Shown here in pieces: positions 1 through 7,494 of a stretch of 12,773 nucleotides of DNA. The notes beneath the pieces were generated by a model. The model was not told the DNA's origin and made no database searches. It saw only the letters and a list, made by a program, of their open reading frames with translations. Both the position numbers and the translations under genes were made by a program. The DNA is taken from positions 46,753 to 59,525 of the forward strand of contig NAOQ01000053.1 in the NCBI GenBank assembly GCA_002751075.1, read 5' to 3'. Every line of letters begins with the position of its first letter. The first letter of the stretch is position 1. The DNA is from Ichthyophonus hoferi (lineage: Eukaryota; Opisthokonta; Ichthyosporea; Ichthyophonida; Ichthyophonidae).

Positions 1-552
1 TATTGTATTTTTATATCATTATACTATGATACAATTTTACGTTATAGTATTATAGTATTATGGTATTATTCTATTATGCTATTATTCTATTATATTATTA
101 TATTGTTGCACTATTATACTATAATACTATTCGATTTTTATATTGTTTGACTATTGTTCTATTATACTATTATACTATTATATTCTTCTACCATTCTCCT
201 GTTGTTTTGGATTCATTATTATTATGATTATGATTGATATTATTAGTAGTGGCATTATTATTAGCTTGCTACTACTATTTTTATTATTTTTTAATTTTTC
301 AAAATTTCTTAATATTATTTGCAATTGTTAAAGTTGCATTAAACCCTAACCACTTTAATAATATTGACCCCTATACCACAATATTTTACTATTTTACCCC
401 CTTACATCATCCTACCCCTAACCGTACGCTATTATACTATTTTTCTATTATACACCTGGAGGTTGTATAGCACTATCCTACCATTATATACCCTTATCCT
501 GTCTTATTATACTCTATCCTACCCTTATATTATTTTATTATTATATATATAG
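1..552. repeat. AT-rich low-complexity DNA upstream of the first visible core 2 exon, probably intron
   Basis: The stretch is dominated by TATTATAC/TATTCTAT-type units on the plus strand up to about 210. It then becomes more mixed, with CCTA-rich pieces between 360 and 540. It ends in TATATATAG, an acceptable 3' splice site directly before the first coding exon. I found no convincing exon for the missing start codon and presequence. ATG-containing frames here translate only into Tyr/Leu/Ile/Ser low-complexity sequence. It is best read as the 3' part of an intron whose 5' exon lies outside the window. Confidence 0.6.
453..480 (+). repeat. Probable decayed copy of the start of exon 1
   Basis: The bases from 459 resemble those at 553, the proposed start of exon 1, with an offset of 94 bases. 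Both begin with a GAGGTT-G/A-TATA core and end in a TACC. In the exon frame the copy reads R-L-Y-S-T against R-L-Y-T-T in the exon, then runs into low-complexity sequence. It fits a local tandem duplication across the intron/exon boundary. The match is short, so chance similarity inside AT-rich DNA is possible. Confidence 0.35.
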
Positions 553-3500
553 AGGTTATATACGACCTACCCCGAGGTCTTTTTGCGTGAAAAATATCCC
601 GGAGTTACCCTTCGCCCAGAGTCAAATACTATTGGCCCACCTAAGATTATCACTATGGAGAACGGGTTAAGATTGGCTGCCCATGAGACACGTGATCCCA
701 CTGCAAAAATGACTTTAATGATAGGTAAGTACATATGTATAGATATAGGTAGGCAAAAGGGTGTAGGTATATGTATATGTATGACAATATATATAGTATG
801 GTGATATAGGAATATAATAGTATGATAGACTAGTAGTGTAATAGTATGATAGTATGATAGTATAATAGTATAAAAATATAATAGTATAATAATATAATCA
901 TATAATAATATAATAATATAATGGTATAATAATATAATAGTATAATAGTATATAGTAGTATAGGAAGGTAAAAGGGTATACATATAAGTATATGTGTACA
1001 TAATAGTATAGTAGTGCAGTACGGTGATATAGTAGTATAATGATATGATAGTATGATAATATAGTGGTATAAAAGCATAATGATATAGTAATATAGTACT
1101 GTGGTAGTATGATAGTAGGATAATAGGACCCTAATGTGGTAGTATAATTAATAATATTACGCCATTATATATAATAGTATGATAATATAGTAGTATAATA
1201 GTATGTTAGTATAACAATATAACAATATAACAGTATAACAATATAATAATATAATAGTGTAATGGTATAATAATATAATACTGTAATAATTTATCAGTAT
1301 AATAGTATATTAGTATAGCGGTATGATAGGATCACAAGAATATAATCGTAGAATAATGATAATAATACCACTCTATATTATCCTATTATATTAATATACA
1401 ACCAACCATAACTCTATATTACACAACTGCAATGATAAGTAATATAAAATATAAAATATGATATATGATACAGAGGGTTGTGTTAACCCTATCTATACTA
1501 TAAGTATTATATATACTCTATATATATTATATATAGTATATGTACTACATGTACTTTATATACTATATTTACTATAGGTATCATATATACTATAAGTATT
1601 GTAAGTACTATCTATACCAAACCATATATACTATACTATATACACTATATGTATTATATATACTATGCTATATAGACTATATGTAATATATACACCATAC
1701 TATATATTATATAGGTACTAAGTATACTATATGCCCTATATATACTATATGTACTATATAGACTATATATATAATATATAATATACATTACACTAATAAT
1801 AACAAGTACTATAAGATATAAGATATACAGTACAGAGGGTCGTGCTAACCCCTTATTAACCAATAAAAGGGGCTGGATCTAAATATGAAAATTGTACTAA
1901 CCTGGGGGTAGCTAGTGTAGCGAGAAGAATGGCATATAAGGTAGGTATGACGTAGGGAAATTTATATAAATATACATGTATATGTATGCGTGCATGTATG
2001 ACTATATAGATAGATGACATATAAAGTAGACATGACATAGTAGGTAAGAAAAAAGAGGTTATGTATGTATATATGTATTTAATAGTATTAATTAACTTAA
2101 TGTAATATTATAATATATTATTGTCATGTTACATTTTAATTAAAATTTAATATATATGTAATAATTCGTACAATTTGGGTATTATATTTCCAATCTAGTA
2201 TTATTTGGTGTTTAAAATTTCAAATCACGTTACATGCAATCTTTCCATTGTTATTCTTTTATATTTATTTTAATATAGCACTTAACTTATAAAAATCGTT
2301 ATAATAAACCAATAAGTAGTTTTTATTGAAACAAGGAGCCATTAAATACTCTTCAACCATTTTCAATACTTTAATTGATCATTATCATTAAATTGGAGCT
2401 TTCAATCTGCTTTCTTTTCTTTAAGCTACTACATCTTATTCTTGGCTAGTAATGGAAAATAAATTTTAATATGTGGGAAGAAGAGGTTTTGATTATTGGC
2501 CAATAAATAGATTGCAGTAATAGTAATACTACTTTCTCTGTTTTTCCATCTTTCCACTTCCTTCGCTTTTTATTTCTTTCTCTCGCACTTCCTCTTTTCT
2601 TCTTTCTCTCTCTTTATCCCCTATCAGAGCACACCTCTACATACTCAGCTAGCCTTAGGCCGTGAAATTGAACGTATTGGAGGGGATTTAATTGCCACCA
2701 CATCTAGGGAGAACATTATTTTGACAGTCCAGGCTAATAGAGACTATATGTATGTTTTTTTTAAACTTTAAATTTAAAATTTAAAATTAAAATTATTAAT
2801 TTACTAATTTTTATATTTTAATTTTAATTTTTCTAGACAATTCAAGATATTAAGGATTTTGTAAAGGTATTGTTTAAATTCTGTAGTTTAATGAATGTTT
2901 CTCTGTATATTTATGTAGATATATATGTATGTATATATGTATGTATGTGGGTGAATTTAATGTCCTTGTATATTAACAATAAAAGTTATATCTTTACTTT
3001 TAATAACATTGATTGGTATATACAATCGATTCTGTCTGTATTGGTCTTCTTGTTTATAATAAGCAATCAGTAATTTTAGTTTTCAATGTTCATTTAGTTT
3101 TTAATGTCTATTTAATAATTGTCATTGTTTAATATTAGTTTTAGTTTGCATTTACTAATGGTTCTCTTTCAATTATACTTTTAATGCTTATTCATTTATT
3201 GATTTTTAATATTCAATTAATACTTTGTATATTTATATTTTACATATTTTGTTTTCTATGTTTGGCTAACCTTTACTTGAAGGAATCAAGTACATTACAT
3301 TATTATAGACATTCCAAATTAGAAGAAGCAGTGCTTGGGTTATTTTTAAGTTTTTAATCTTAATTCTCAATGGTTATGTTTTTAAATGTATTTTAAAATA
3401 TAATCAGAATCACTGCCTTTTGCCCAATATACACATATCTTTGTCCTTACCAATTATGTGTAGCCAATATGGATTTTGTTTTTAGAGGACCATTCCTAGT

Positions 3501-6500
3501 AGGGTTATTGGCCAAGTAATTCATATGTCATAGCACTACCAATTATGTATGGCCATTAAAAATTAAAATTTAATAGACCACGCCTAGTGGGGTTATTGGC
3601 CGAGGAGCTCATGTGTCGTAGCACTCCATTCCTGTGGGAGTTGAAACAGGCACAAAAGGAGTTGGAATATGAGACCACATTATTGGCTGCTGATCCTTTA
3701 TATCAGGTGGGTTAATTAAATTGAATTAACATTAATTATGGTCTTATAAAGGTAAATATAAATAGATTAAATTATTTTAAAAATATTTTAATCATAATTA
3801 AACTCAGAGCTGGCAATGCTATGGTAACCAAAATCAACCAATTAAGATTAAATTAGTGTGGATTAGGGTTAATTTAAAATAATTAAAATTAGTAGGGAAG
3901 AAGGTGATAGAGAATAGTGGTAACCAGTGTTAATCAAGGTTAATTAGTGGGAATTAAGTTTATTTTAACATAACTAGGGTTAGCAGGGGAGATGGTCATG
4001 GAGTATAGTGGTAACCAGGGTTACTTGAGGTTAGCTAAGGTTAATTGGCGTGAATTAGGGTTAGTTTAAAAGGATTAGGATTAATAAAGGAGAAAGCCAT
4101 ACAGTATCGTGGCAATCAGGGTTAATTAAGGTTAATTAAAGTTAATTGGTGTGAATTGCAATTAGCTGAGAATAATTAGGATTAATAAGGAAATTGGAAT
4201 AAGACAAACTCCTTGGCTATTGATCCTTTACATCGGGAGATTTAATTAAAATTGATTGGCATTAATGAAGACCCAATAGTGATAGCAAGGGTTAACTAAG
4301 GCTAATTAAGGTTAAGTAACATTAGCAAGGGTATTAATAGTTTTTAATTTAAATATTATAAAGTTTATAAATTTCTAAAAAACACGTTGGGAACCTAATT
4401 TTTAGGAATTAGAGTTAATTAACATTAATTAACTTTAATTAAAATTAACCAAGATTTATTAAAATTTATCAAGATCTATTAAGATTTATTAAGATTAATT
4501 GAGATTTCAAGCTAATCTTATATATATGATATAACTTAATTTATTATAATTTAGTATAATATAGTACAATATTATATAAAATAAAATAAAATAATATAAT
4601 ATAATATAATATAATATAATATAATATAATATAATATAATATAATATAATATAAAATATGTAAAATGAAATAAAATAATATAGTATAATGTAATACCATA
4701 TCCTACCATATTCTACCCTAAACTATATCTTCCATTATAATTACTACCATATACCCACTAAATAATAAAACCATCTTAACACATCTTCTAAAAACATTTA
4801 ATGTATCCAATAGGCGGTTGAAGGAATCCACCAGGTATCCTTCCAAGGGACCCTTTCTCTACCTGTAATAGCCAGCCAGAATAGATTAAACCAAATAACT
4901 CCAGAGCAAGTCACTGAGTTTGTTAATGATAATTATACTACTACTAATACAGTGCTGGCCGCTGTGGGTAAGTATAGGTTTATGATAGTATGATAGTATA
5001 TATGTATGTATTCATTTATGTTTTTATGATGTGTAAGATAATTATACAACTAATAATACGGTACTGGCAACTGCATGTATGTATGTATGATAGCATGTAT
5101 GACAATTGTTATAATAGTACGTATGATAATATGTATGATAGTATATATTATATTCTGTTGTGTATTTAAATATATATACCATATAAAACTATTTAATTAC
5201 TGGTAAAATTAAACCACCTGACCCAATCGTTAATCAGGAGTGGATCCCGACCAATTAGAGAGTCTTGTTAGGGAGGCCTTCTCATTGGACAAAGCTGCAT
5301 CTAGTATGCCTAGTGCTAGTATTTATAAGGTAATATATGTACTTTATTGGAATATATAATATTTTATATAAACCAATTGGATTGATGTGTTTTTATTTAA
5401 TGTGGACTAATTATCAAGCTAGTCAATATTAGATTGTAATAATTTACAATTATTAAAAAAATATAATTAATTAATTAAAATTAACTAAGACTATCTATTA
5501 TTACTTTATCTATGATATATATTTGACACACACATTTCTTCCATTTCAGGGGGGGCAATCCTTCATTTTAGATGCCTTGACTAGTCATGATTACGTTATC
5601 CTAGGTTTTAATGGGGTGTCATTAGTATCTCCCCATCGATTGGCTGCTGGAGTACTTTTAAATATCCTTACAACCAATTCAGTGTCACTTTGGTCCCCTG
5701 CCCCTGGCCGTTTATTGGATGGGTGGGTTTAATAATAATAATAATAATAATAGTGAACATAATAATAGTCAAAATACTAATAGCATTACTAATAATGATA
5801 GTAATAGTAATAATAATAATAATAATAATACTTAATATTGATTAATGGTGGATAGTAAATAATAAAAAGGTATTATACCATCTTAAGCTTAAGCATATAT
5901 TACACATGTGAACAGACCATATTAATTTAAGTCCTCCCCTTCATCCCTCCCTTTCCTCCTAACCAATCTACACACTCTTCATATTTATAGTTTATCTAAG
6001 CCAATCGCCAGTCCCTATCATCTCAGTGCATTCAGCACTAGCTATCATAACAATGGTTTATTTGGTATTGTGGGTGCGGCGCCAACCAGTGACATCAAGA
6101 CCTTAATGTGCGAAGCTAAAAGTGTATTGGCTTCCATAAAAACTAACGTAAGGTCTTTCTATCTATTCCTATTTCTCTCTCTTTTTTCTATAAAAGGCAA
6201 ATAACAAAATAAATAAATTAATTACAGGCTTATCTAAATTGGGTTGAATAAAAAACTTTTATTATATATATATTGTTTTACTAAATATTACTATATTATA
6301 TTATATTAATTATTATAATACACTATACTAATTACTGTAATAAACCATGCTAACTACATGAATATAGAATATAATTTATCAACTAGAGTATTGCTTACTA
6401 TATTATCATACCAATACTATAATGCAACCTATATAAACATACTTATAATATTTTTCTCTCTTTCTTCCTTTCACACACACACACACACACACACTATTTC

Positions 6501-7486
6501 TCTTTCCTTTTTGTTCCTCTTTTCATCTATTTCCTCACACTCTTTATTTAACCCATACATACCCTACCCTCTCTACCTTATCTACCTTACACTATCTATC
6601 CAATTACCCCTACAGGGTGTCACAACCAGTGATGTTGTTCGAGGTAAGGCTCTATACAAAACATCTTTACTACAACAGGCAGAGGGAGAGGGACATTTAG
6701 AAGATATGGTTAATCAGATGTGGGTTAATGGTCAATTTAAATCTCCAGGACACATTGCTAATGAGATAGATAAGATTACCGTTGATGATGTTAATGAGGT
6801 GAGTATGGGTTGAGGTAAGGGTAGGGGTAGGGGTAAAGGTAAGGATAAGGATAGGGGGATTATATAAGAAAATAGAATAACATAGTGTATACTATAGAGT
6901 ATATTCTAATATACTCTAGTATAATATGGTACAATATGCTATAATATGATATAATATGATATGGTATGCTCTATTGGATTATATTGTACTATACTATATT
7001 ATACTATACTATGCTATTCTATCCTATCCTTCCTTACTATATCATATTCTGTTTTATTATCATATTCTGTGCTCCCTCCTCCTATAGTATCCTACGCTAC
7101 TCTATCTTATATTATTTTACTCTATTATATCTTATCCTATTATCTTTCCTCTTATTCTGTTATAACCTATTCTATCCTACCTTGTCCTACCCAGTCCTAT
7201 TTTGCTCTATTACCCTATCCTATACTATTCTGTTCCATCCTGTCCTGTCTTGCCCTACCCCACCTTACTCTACCCTACCTTACTCTACCTACCTTACCCT
7301 ACCTACCTTACCTTATCCTATCCTCTCCTATCCTTTCCGACTACTATTCTTTTATTCTTTCCCTATATTAACTTCCTTCTCCTTTTCACCCTTTAGGTGG
7401 CTAAAGAAATCTTTAGTAGTAAAATGTCATTGGCTATGGTGGGTAATCCAGCCAACGATATCCAGTTGGATGAGCTGAAATTATAA
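553..7486 (+). CDS. UQCRC2: Cytochrome b-c1 complex core protein 2 (complex III, M16 family), ten visible exons, 5' end missing
   Basis: The product is a structural core subunit on the matrix side of mitochondrial complex III. Exons: 553-724, 1870-1940, 2628-2749, 3577-3706, 4814-4967, 5238-5329, 5550-5722, 5991-6147, 6616-6798, 7397-7486. Every join is in phase with GT/AG sites and gives 447 residues, against 453 for the human precursor. Aligned from memory to human UQCRC2: AGSKYENCTNLG (exons 1-2) matches AGSRYEDFSNLG, SAFSTSYHNNGLFGI (exon 8) matches SAFNASYSDSGLFGI, and the C-terminus ends in LDELKL against VDEL. The zinc motif HxxEH of active M16 enzymes is absent (GVASVARRM at about residues 70-78). 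So is the Gly-rich loop of alpha-MPP, which makes alpha-MPP unlikely. Exon 1 opens with R-L-Y-T-T, resembling an R-3 presequence cleavage site; an alternative exon start is 577. The start codon is not visible. Confidence 0.9.
800..1330 (+). repeat. Degenerate AT minisatellite (ATAGTATGATAGTATAAT family)
   Basis: Units of 8 to 18 bases built from TAGTA, TAATA and TGATA words repeat for about 530 bases. The orientation is opposite to the TATTATAC units upstream of exon 1. For example, bases 163-184 are the exact reverse complement of 931-952. Confidence 0.8.
1471..1852. repeat. Pair of direct repeats (1471-1490 and 1833-1852) bracketing a TATA-rich block
   Basis: The two 20-base copies share CAGAGGGT, then GTG, then TAACCC, and lie 362 bases apart. 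Each is also a small dyad: AGGGTT at 1474-1479 pairs with AACCCT at 1485-1490, and the second copy has the same arms in weaker form. The second copy lies just before the exon 2 acceptor. This suggests a segmental duplication of the 3' part of intron 1, although insertion of a roughly 340-base AT-rich segment is also possible. Confidence 0.5.
1941..2627 (+). other. Intron 2 of the core 2 gene
   Basis: The donor is AAG|GTAGGT at 1941, the acceptor is CTATCAG at 2621-2627, and the intron is phase 0. The last 100 bases or so (about 2530-2627) form a long T/C-rich tract, a strong polypyrimidine signal. The rest is unremarkable AT-rich sequence apart from a probable copy of the exon 2 end near 2008-2045. 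Confidence 0.85.
2008..2045 (+). repeat. Probable decayed copy of the exon 2 end and its donor
   Basis: Bases 2008-2045 resemble 1923-1961, the last 18 coding bases of exon 2 plus its donor, at an offset of 85. Both share the ATG-x-CATATAA-x-GTAG core followed by ATGAC-x-TAG. In the copy the donor position carries AAAGTAGAC instead of AAGGTAGGT, which is weaker. The match is short, so confidence is moderate. Confidence 0.45.
2750..3576 (+). other. Intron 3 of the core 2 gene
   Basis: The donor is AT|GTATGT at 2750, the acceptor is TTTAATAG at 3569-3576, and the intron is phase 2. The joined codon is ATA (Ile), giving Asn-Arg-Asp-Tyr-Ile-Pro-Arg-Leu, which keeps the expected M16 helix spacing. 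The intron is AT-rich and featureless until about 3440. It then contains a decayed copy of the intron/exon 4 boundary. Confidence 0.85.
3449..3625 (+). repeat. Tandem duplication of the intron 3/exon 4 boundary (copy 1 at 3449-3537, copy 2 at 3538-3625)
   Basis: Two consecutive units of about 88-89 bases both run from ACCAATTATGT through GGGTTATTGGCC to AGCACT. The second holds the functional exon 4 acceptor and the first 49 coding bases. Over those 49 coding bases the first copy matches at about 40 positions. Its frame still reads Pro-x-Leu-Val-Gly-Leu-Leu-Ala before an in-frame TAA, so it is a decayed exon fragment and not a usable alternative exon. Confidence 0.85.
3822..4182 (+). repeat. 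Minisatellite of about four units of 91-101 bases
   Basis: Units begin at 3822, 3918, 4009 and 4110 with TGG(T/C)AA(C/T)CA, continue through GGTTAATTAAGG-like words and a GTG-GATTAGGGTTA-like core, and end in a GGGA(G/A)A(A/T)GG-ATAG-like stretch. They are diverged, and a partial fifth unit follows after the exon 4 copy. The G-rich strand (GGTTAATT, GATTAGGGTTAG) is the transcribed-sense strand. Confidence 0.75.
4178..4262 (+). repeat. Decayed copy of the exon 4 end, its donor and the start of intron 4
   Basis: Bases 4178-4262 align with 3655-3740. Shared landmarks are TTGGAATA, TTGGCT-x-x-TGATCCTTTA-x-ATC, then TTTAATTAAA-TTGA and CATTAAT. The copy contains small indels and an early TAA in the old frame. 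The donor position reads GGGAGATT, so the GT is lost. It lies about 524 bases downstream of its source, embedded in and roughly in register with the minisatellite units. Confidence 0.8.
4590..4655. repeat. (ATAAT)n pentanucleotide microsatellite
   Basis: Near-perfect tandem ATAAT units, about 13 copies, are preceded by a few AAAAT units from about 4575. This is ordinary intronic microsatellite sequence and is likely to vary in length. Confidence 0.9.
4968..5237 (+). other. Intron 5 of the core 2 gene
   Basis: The donor is GTG G|GTAAGT at 4968, the acceptor is TTAATCAG at 5230-5237, and the intron is phase 1. The joined codon is GGA, giving Ala-Val-Gly-Val-Asp-Pro-Asp-Gln. It contains TATGTATG/TATGATAG repeats and a recognisable copy of the exon 5 end. 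Confidence 0.88.
5027..5095 (+). repeat. Copy of the exon 5 end that keeps a GTATGT donor
   Basis: Bases 5037-5076 match exon 5 bases 4928-4967 at 31 of 40 positions, with an offset of 109 and no gap. The frame reads D-N-Y-T-T-N-N-T-V-L-A-T-A against D-N-Y-T-T-T-N-T-V-L-A-A-V in the exon. Five of the nine differences fall in third codon positions. At the base matching the real donor (GTAAGT, 4968) the copy has GTATGT at 5077, the same sequence as the exon 3 donor. Reading through from exon 5 into this copy meets a TGA soon after 4968, so use of the distal donor would give a truncated product. Confidence 0.8.
5330..5549 (+). other. Intron 6 of the core 2 gene
   Basis: The donor is AAG|GTAATA at 5330, the acceptor is CCATTTCAG at 5541-5549, and the intron is phase 0. 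The sequence is AT-rich with no recognisable internal element. The six G bases that open exon 7 make two Gly codons (Lys-Gly-Gly-Gln), matching the Arg-Gly-Gly of the human protein. Confidence 0.88.
5723..5990 (+). other. Intron 7 of the core 2 gene
   Basis: The donor is GG|GTGGGT at 5723, the acceptor is TATTTATAG at 5982-5990, and the intron is phase 2. It starts almost at once with an AAT microsatellite. A T/C-rich segment (about 5930-5985) precedes the acceptor. Confidence 0.82.
5731..5832. repeat. (AAT)n microsatellite, interrupted
   Basis: AAT/AATAG units run for about 100 bases with interruptions. The array begins 8 bases inside intron 7, so array length changes would lie very close to the donor. 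Confidence 0.9.
6148..6615 (+). other. Intron 8 of the core 2 gene, with a CA repeat
   Basis: The donor is AAC|GTAAGG at 6148, the acceptor is CCCCTACAG at 6607-6615, and the intron is phase 0. A perfect CA dinucleotide run lies at 6472-6494. From about 6450 to 6612 the sequence is pyrimidine-rich. The open frame through the end of this intron into exon 9 has no family similarity upstream of 6616 and is not taken as coding. Confidence 0.88.
6799..7396 (+). other. Intron 9 of the core 2 gene: G-rich start, pyrimidine-rich end
   Basis: The donor is GAG|GTGAGT at 6799, the acceptor is ACCCTTTAG at 7388-7396, and the intron is phase 0. G runs lie at 6807-6809, 6819-6821, 6824-6827, 6830-6833 and 6854-6858. 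An AT palindromic zone follows (about 6880-7010). Then comes about 390 bases of TATCC/CCTAC/TACCTTAC pyrimidine-rich repeat (about 7005-7396). A second donor-like GAG|GTAAGG starts at 6815; using it would add 16 bases and shift the frame. Confidence 0.85.
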
Positions 7487-7488
7487 AA

Positions 7489-7494
7489 AATAAA
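7489..7494 (+). terminator. AATAAA polyadenylation signal of the core 2 gene
   Basis: AATAAA begins two bases after the TAA stop (7484-7486). A T/GT-rich stretch (about 7553-7573) could serve as the downstream element. If used, the 3' untranslated region would be only about 20-40 bases. Confidence 0.65.

Larger units (their letters stand above)
725..1869 (+). other. Intron 1 of the core 2 gene, almost entirely AT repeats
   Basis: The donor is G|GTAAGT at 725 and the acceptor is AAAAG at 1865-1869. The intron is phase 1. From about 800 to 1330 it is a degenerate minisatellite of ATAGTATGATAGTATAAT-like units. From 1490 to 1800 it is TATA/ACTATATGTACTATATA-rich, with many small palindromes. 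The acceptor has a poor pyrimidine tract. Its use is supported by the perfect phase and by the recovery of the conserved Ala-Gly-Ser-Lys-Tyr-Glu block at the exon 1-2 junction. Confidence 0.85.
3707..4813 (+). other. Intron 4 of the core 2 gene
   Basis: The donor is CAG|GTGGGT at 3707, the acceptor is CCAATAG at 4807-4813, and the intron is phase 0. In order it holds: a GGTTAATT-rich minisatellite (about 3822-4182), a decayed copy of the exon 4 end (about 4178-4262), a fifth degenerate minisatellite unit (about 4278-4330), TTAAGATTTATT-type short repeats (about 4400-4505), and an ATAAT pentanucleotide array (about 4590-4655). Confidence 0.85.

Noticed and set aside
567-1078. Minus-strand open frames rich in Tyr/Ile/Leu.
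   Set aside because: They are read-throughs of the AT minisatellite and of the antisense of exon 1.
2837-2866. A frame reading T-I-Q-D-I-K-D-F-V-K after a TTTTTCTAG acceptor, as a possible micro-exon between exons 3 and 4.
   Set aside because: Exon 3 (donor GTATGT at 2750, phase 2) joins exon 4 at 3577 in phase and gives the M16 spacing expected from human and yeast core 2. Including this segment needs a poor donor and adds residues with no counterpart.
5037-5076. The exon 5 end copy considered as a functional mutually exclusive exon.
   Set aside because: It has no upstream acceptor with the rest of the exon, and splicing from its donor to exon 6 would create a TGA at the junction. It is treated as a decayed copy or a distal donor.
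6961-7478. Long open frames of Tyr/Leu/Ser/Pro across intron 9.
   Set aside because: They come from pyrimidine-rich repeat DNA with no stops by composition. They have no family similarity, and the true exon 10 uses another frame.
553-7486. Alpha subunit of the mitochondrial processing peptidase as an alternative identity.
   Set aside because: The Gly-rich substrate loop of alpha-MPP is missing at the expected place in exon 7. The C-terminal ending (M-S-L-A-M-V-G-N-P...L-D-E-L) fits complex III core protein 2 better.
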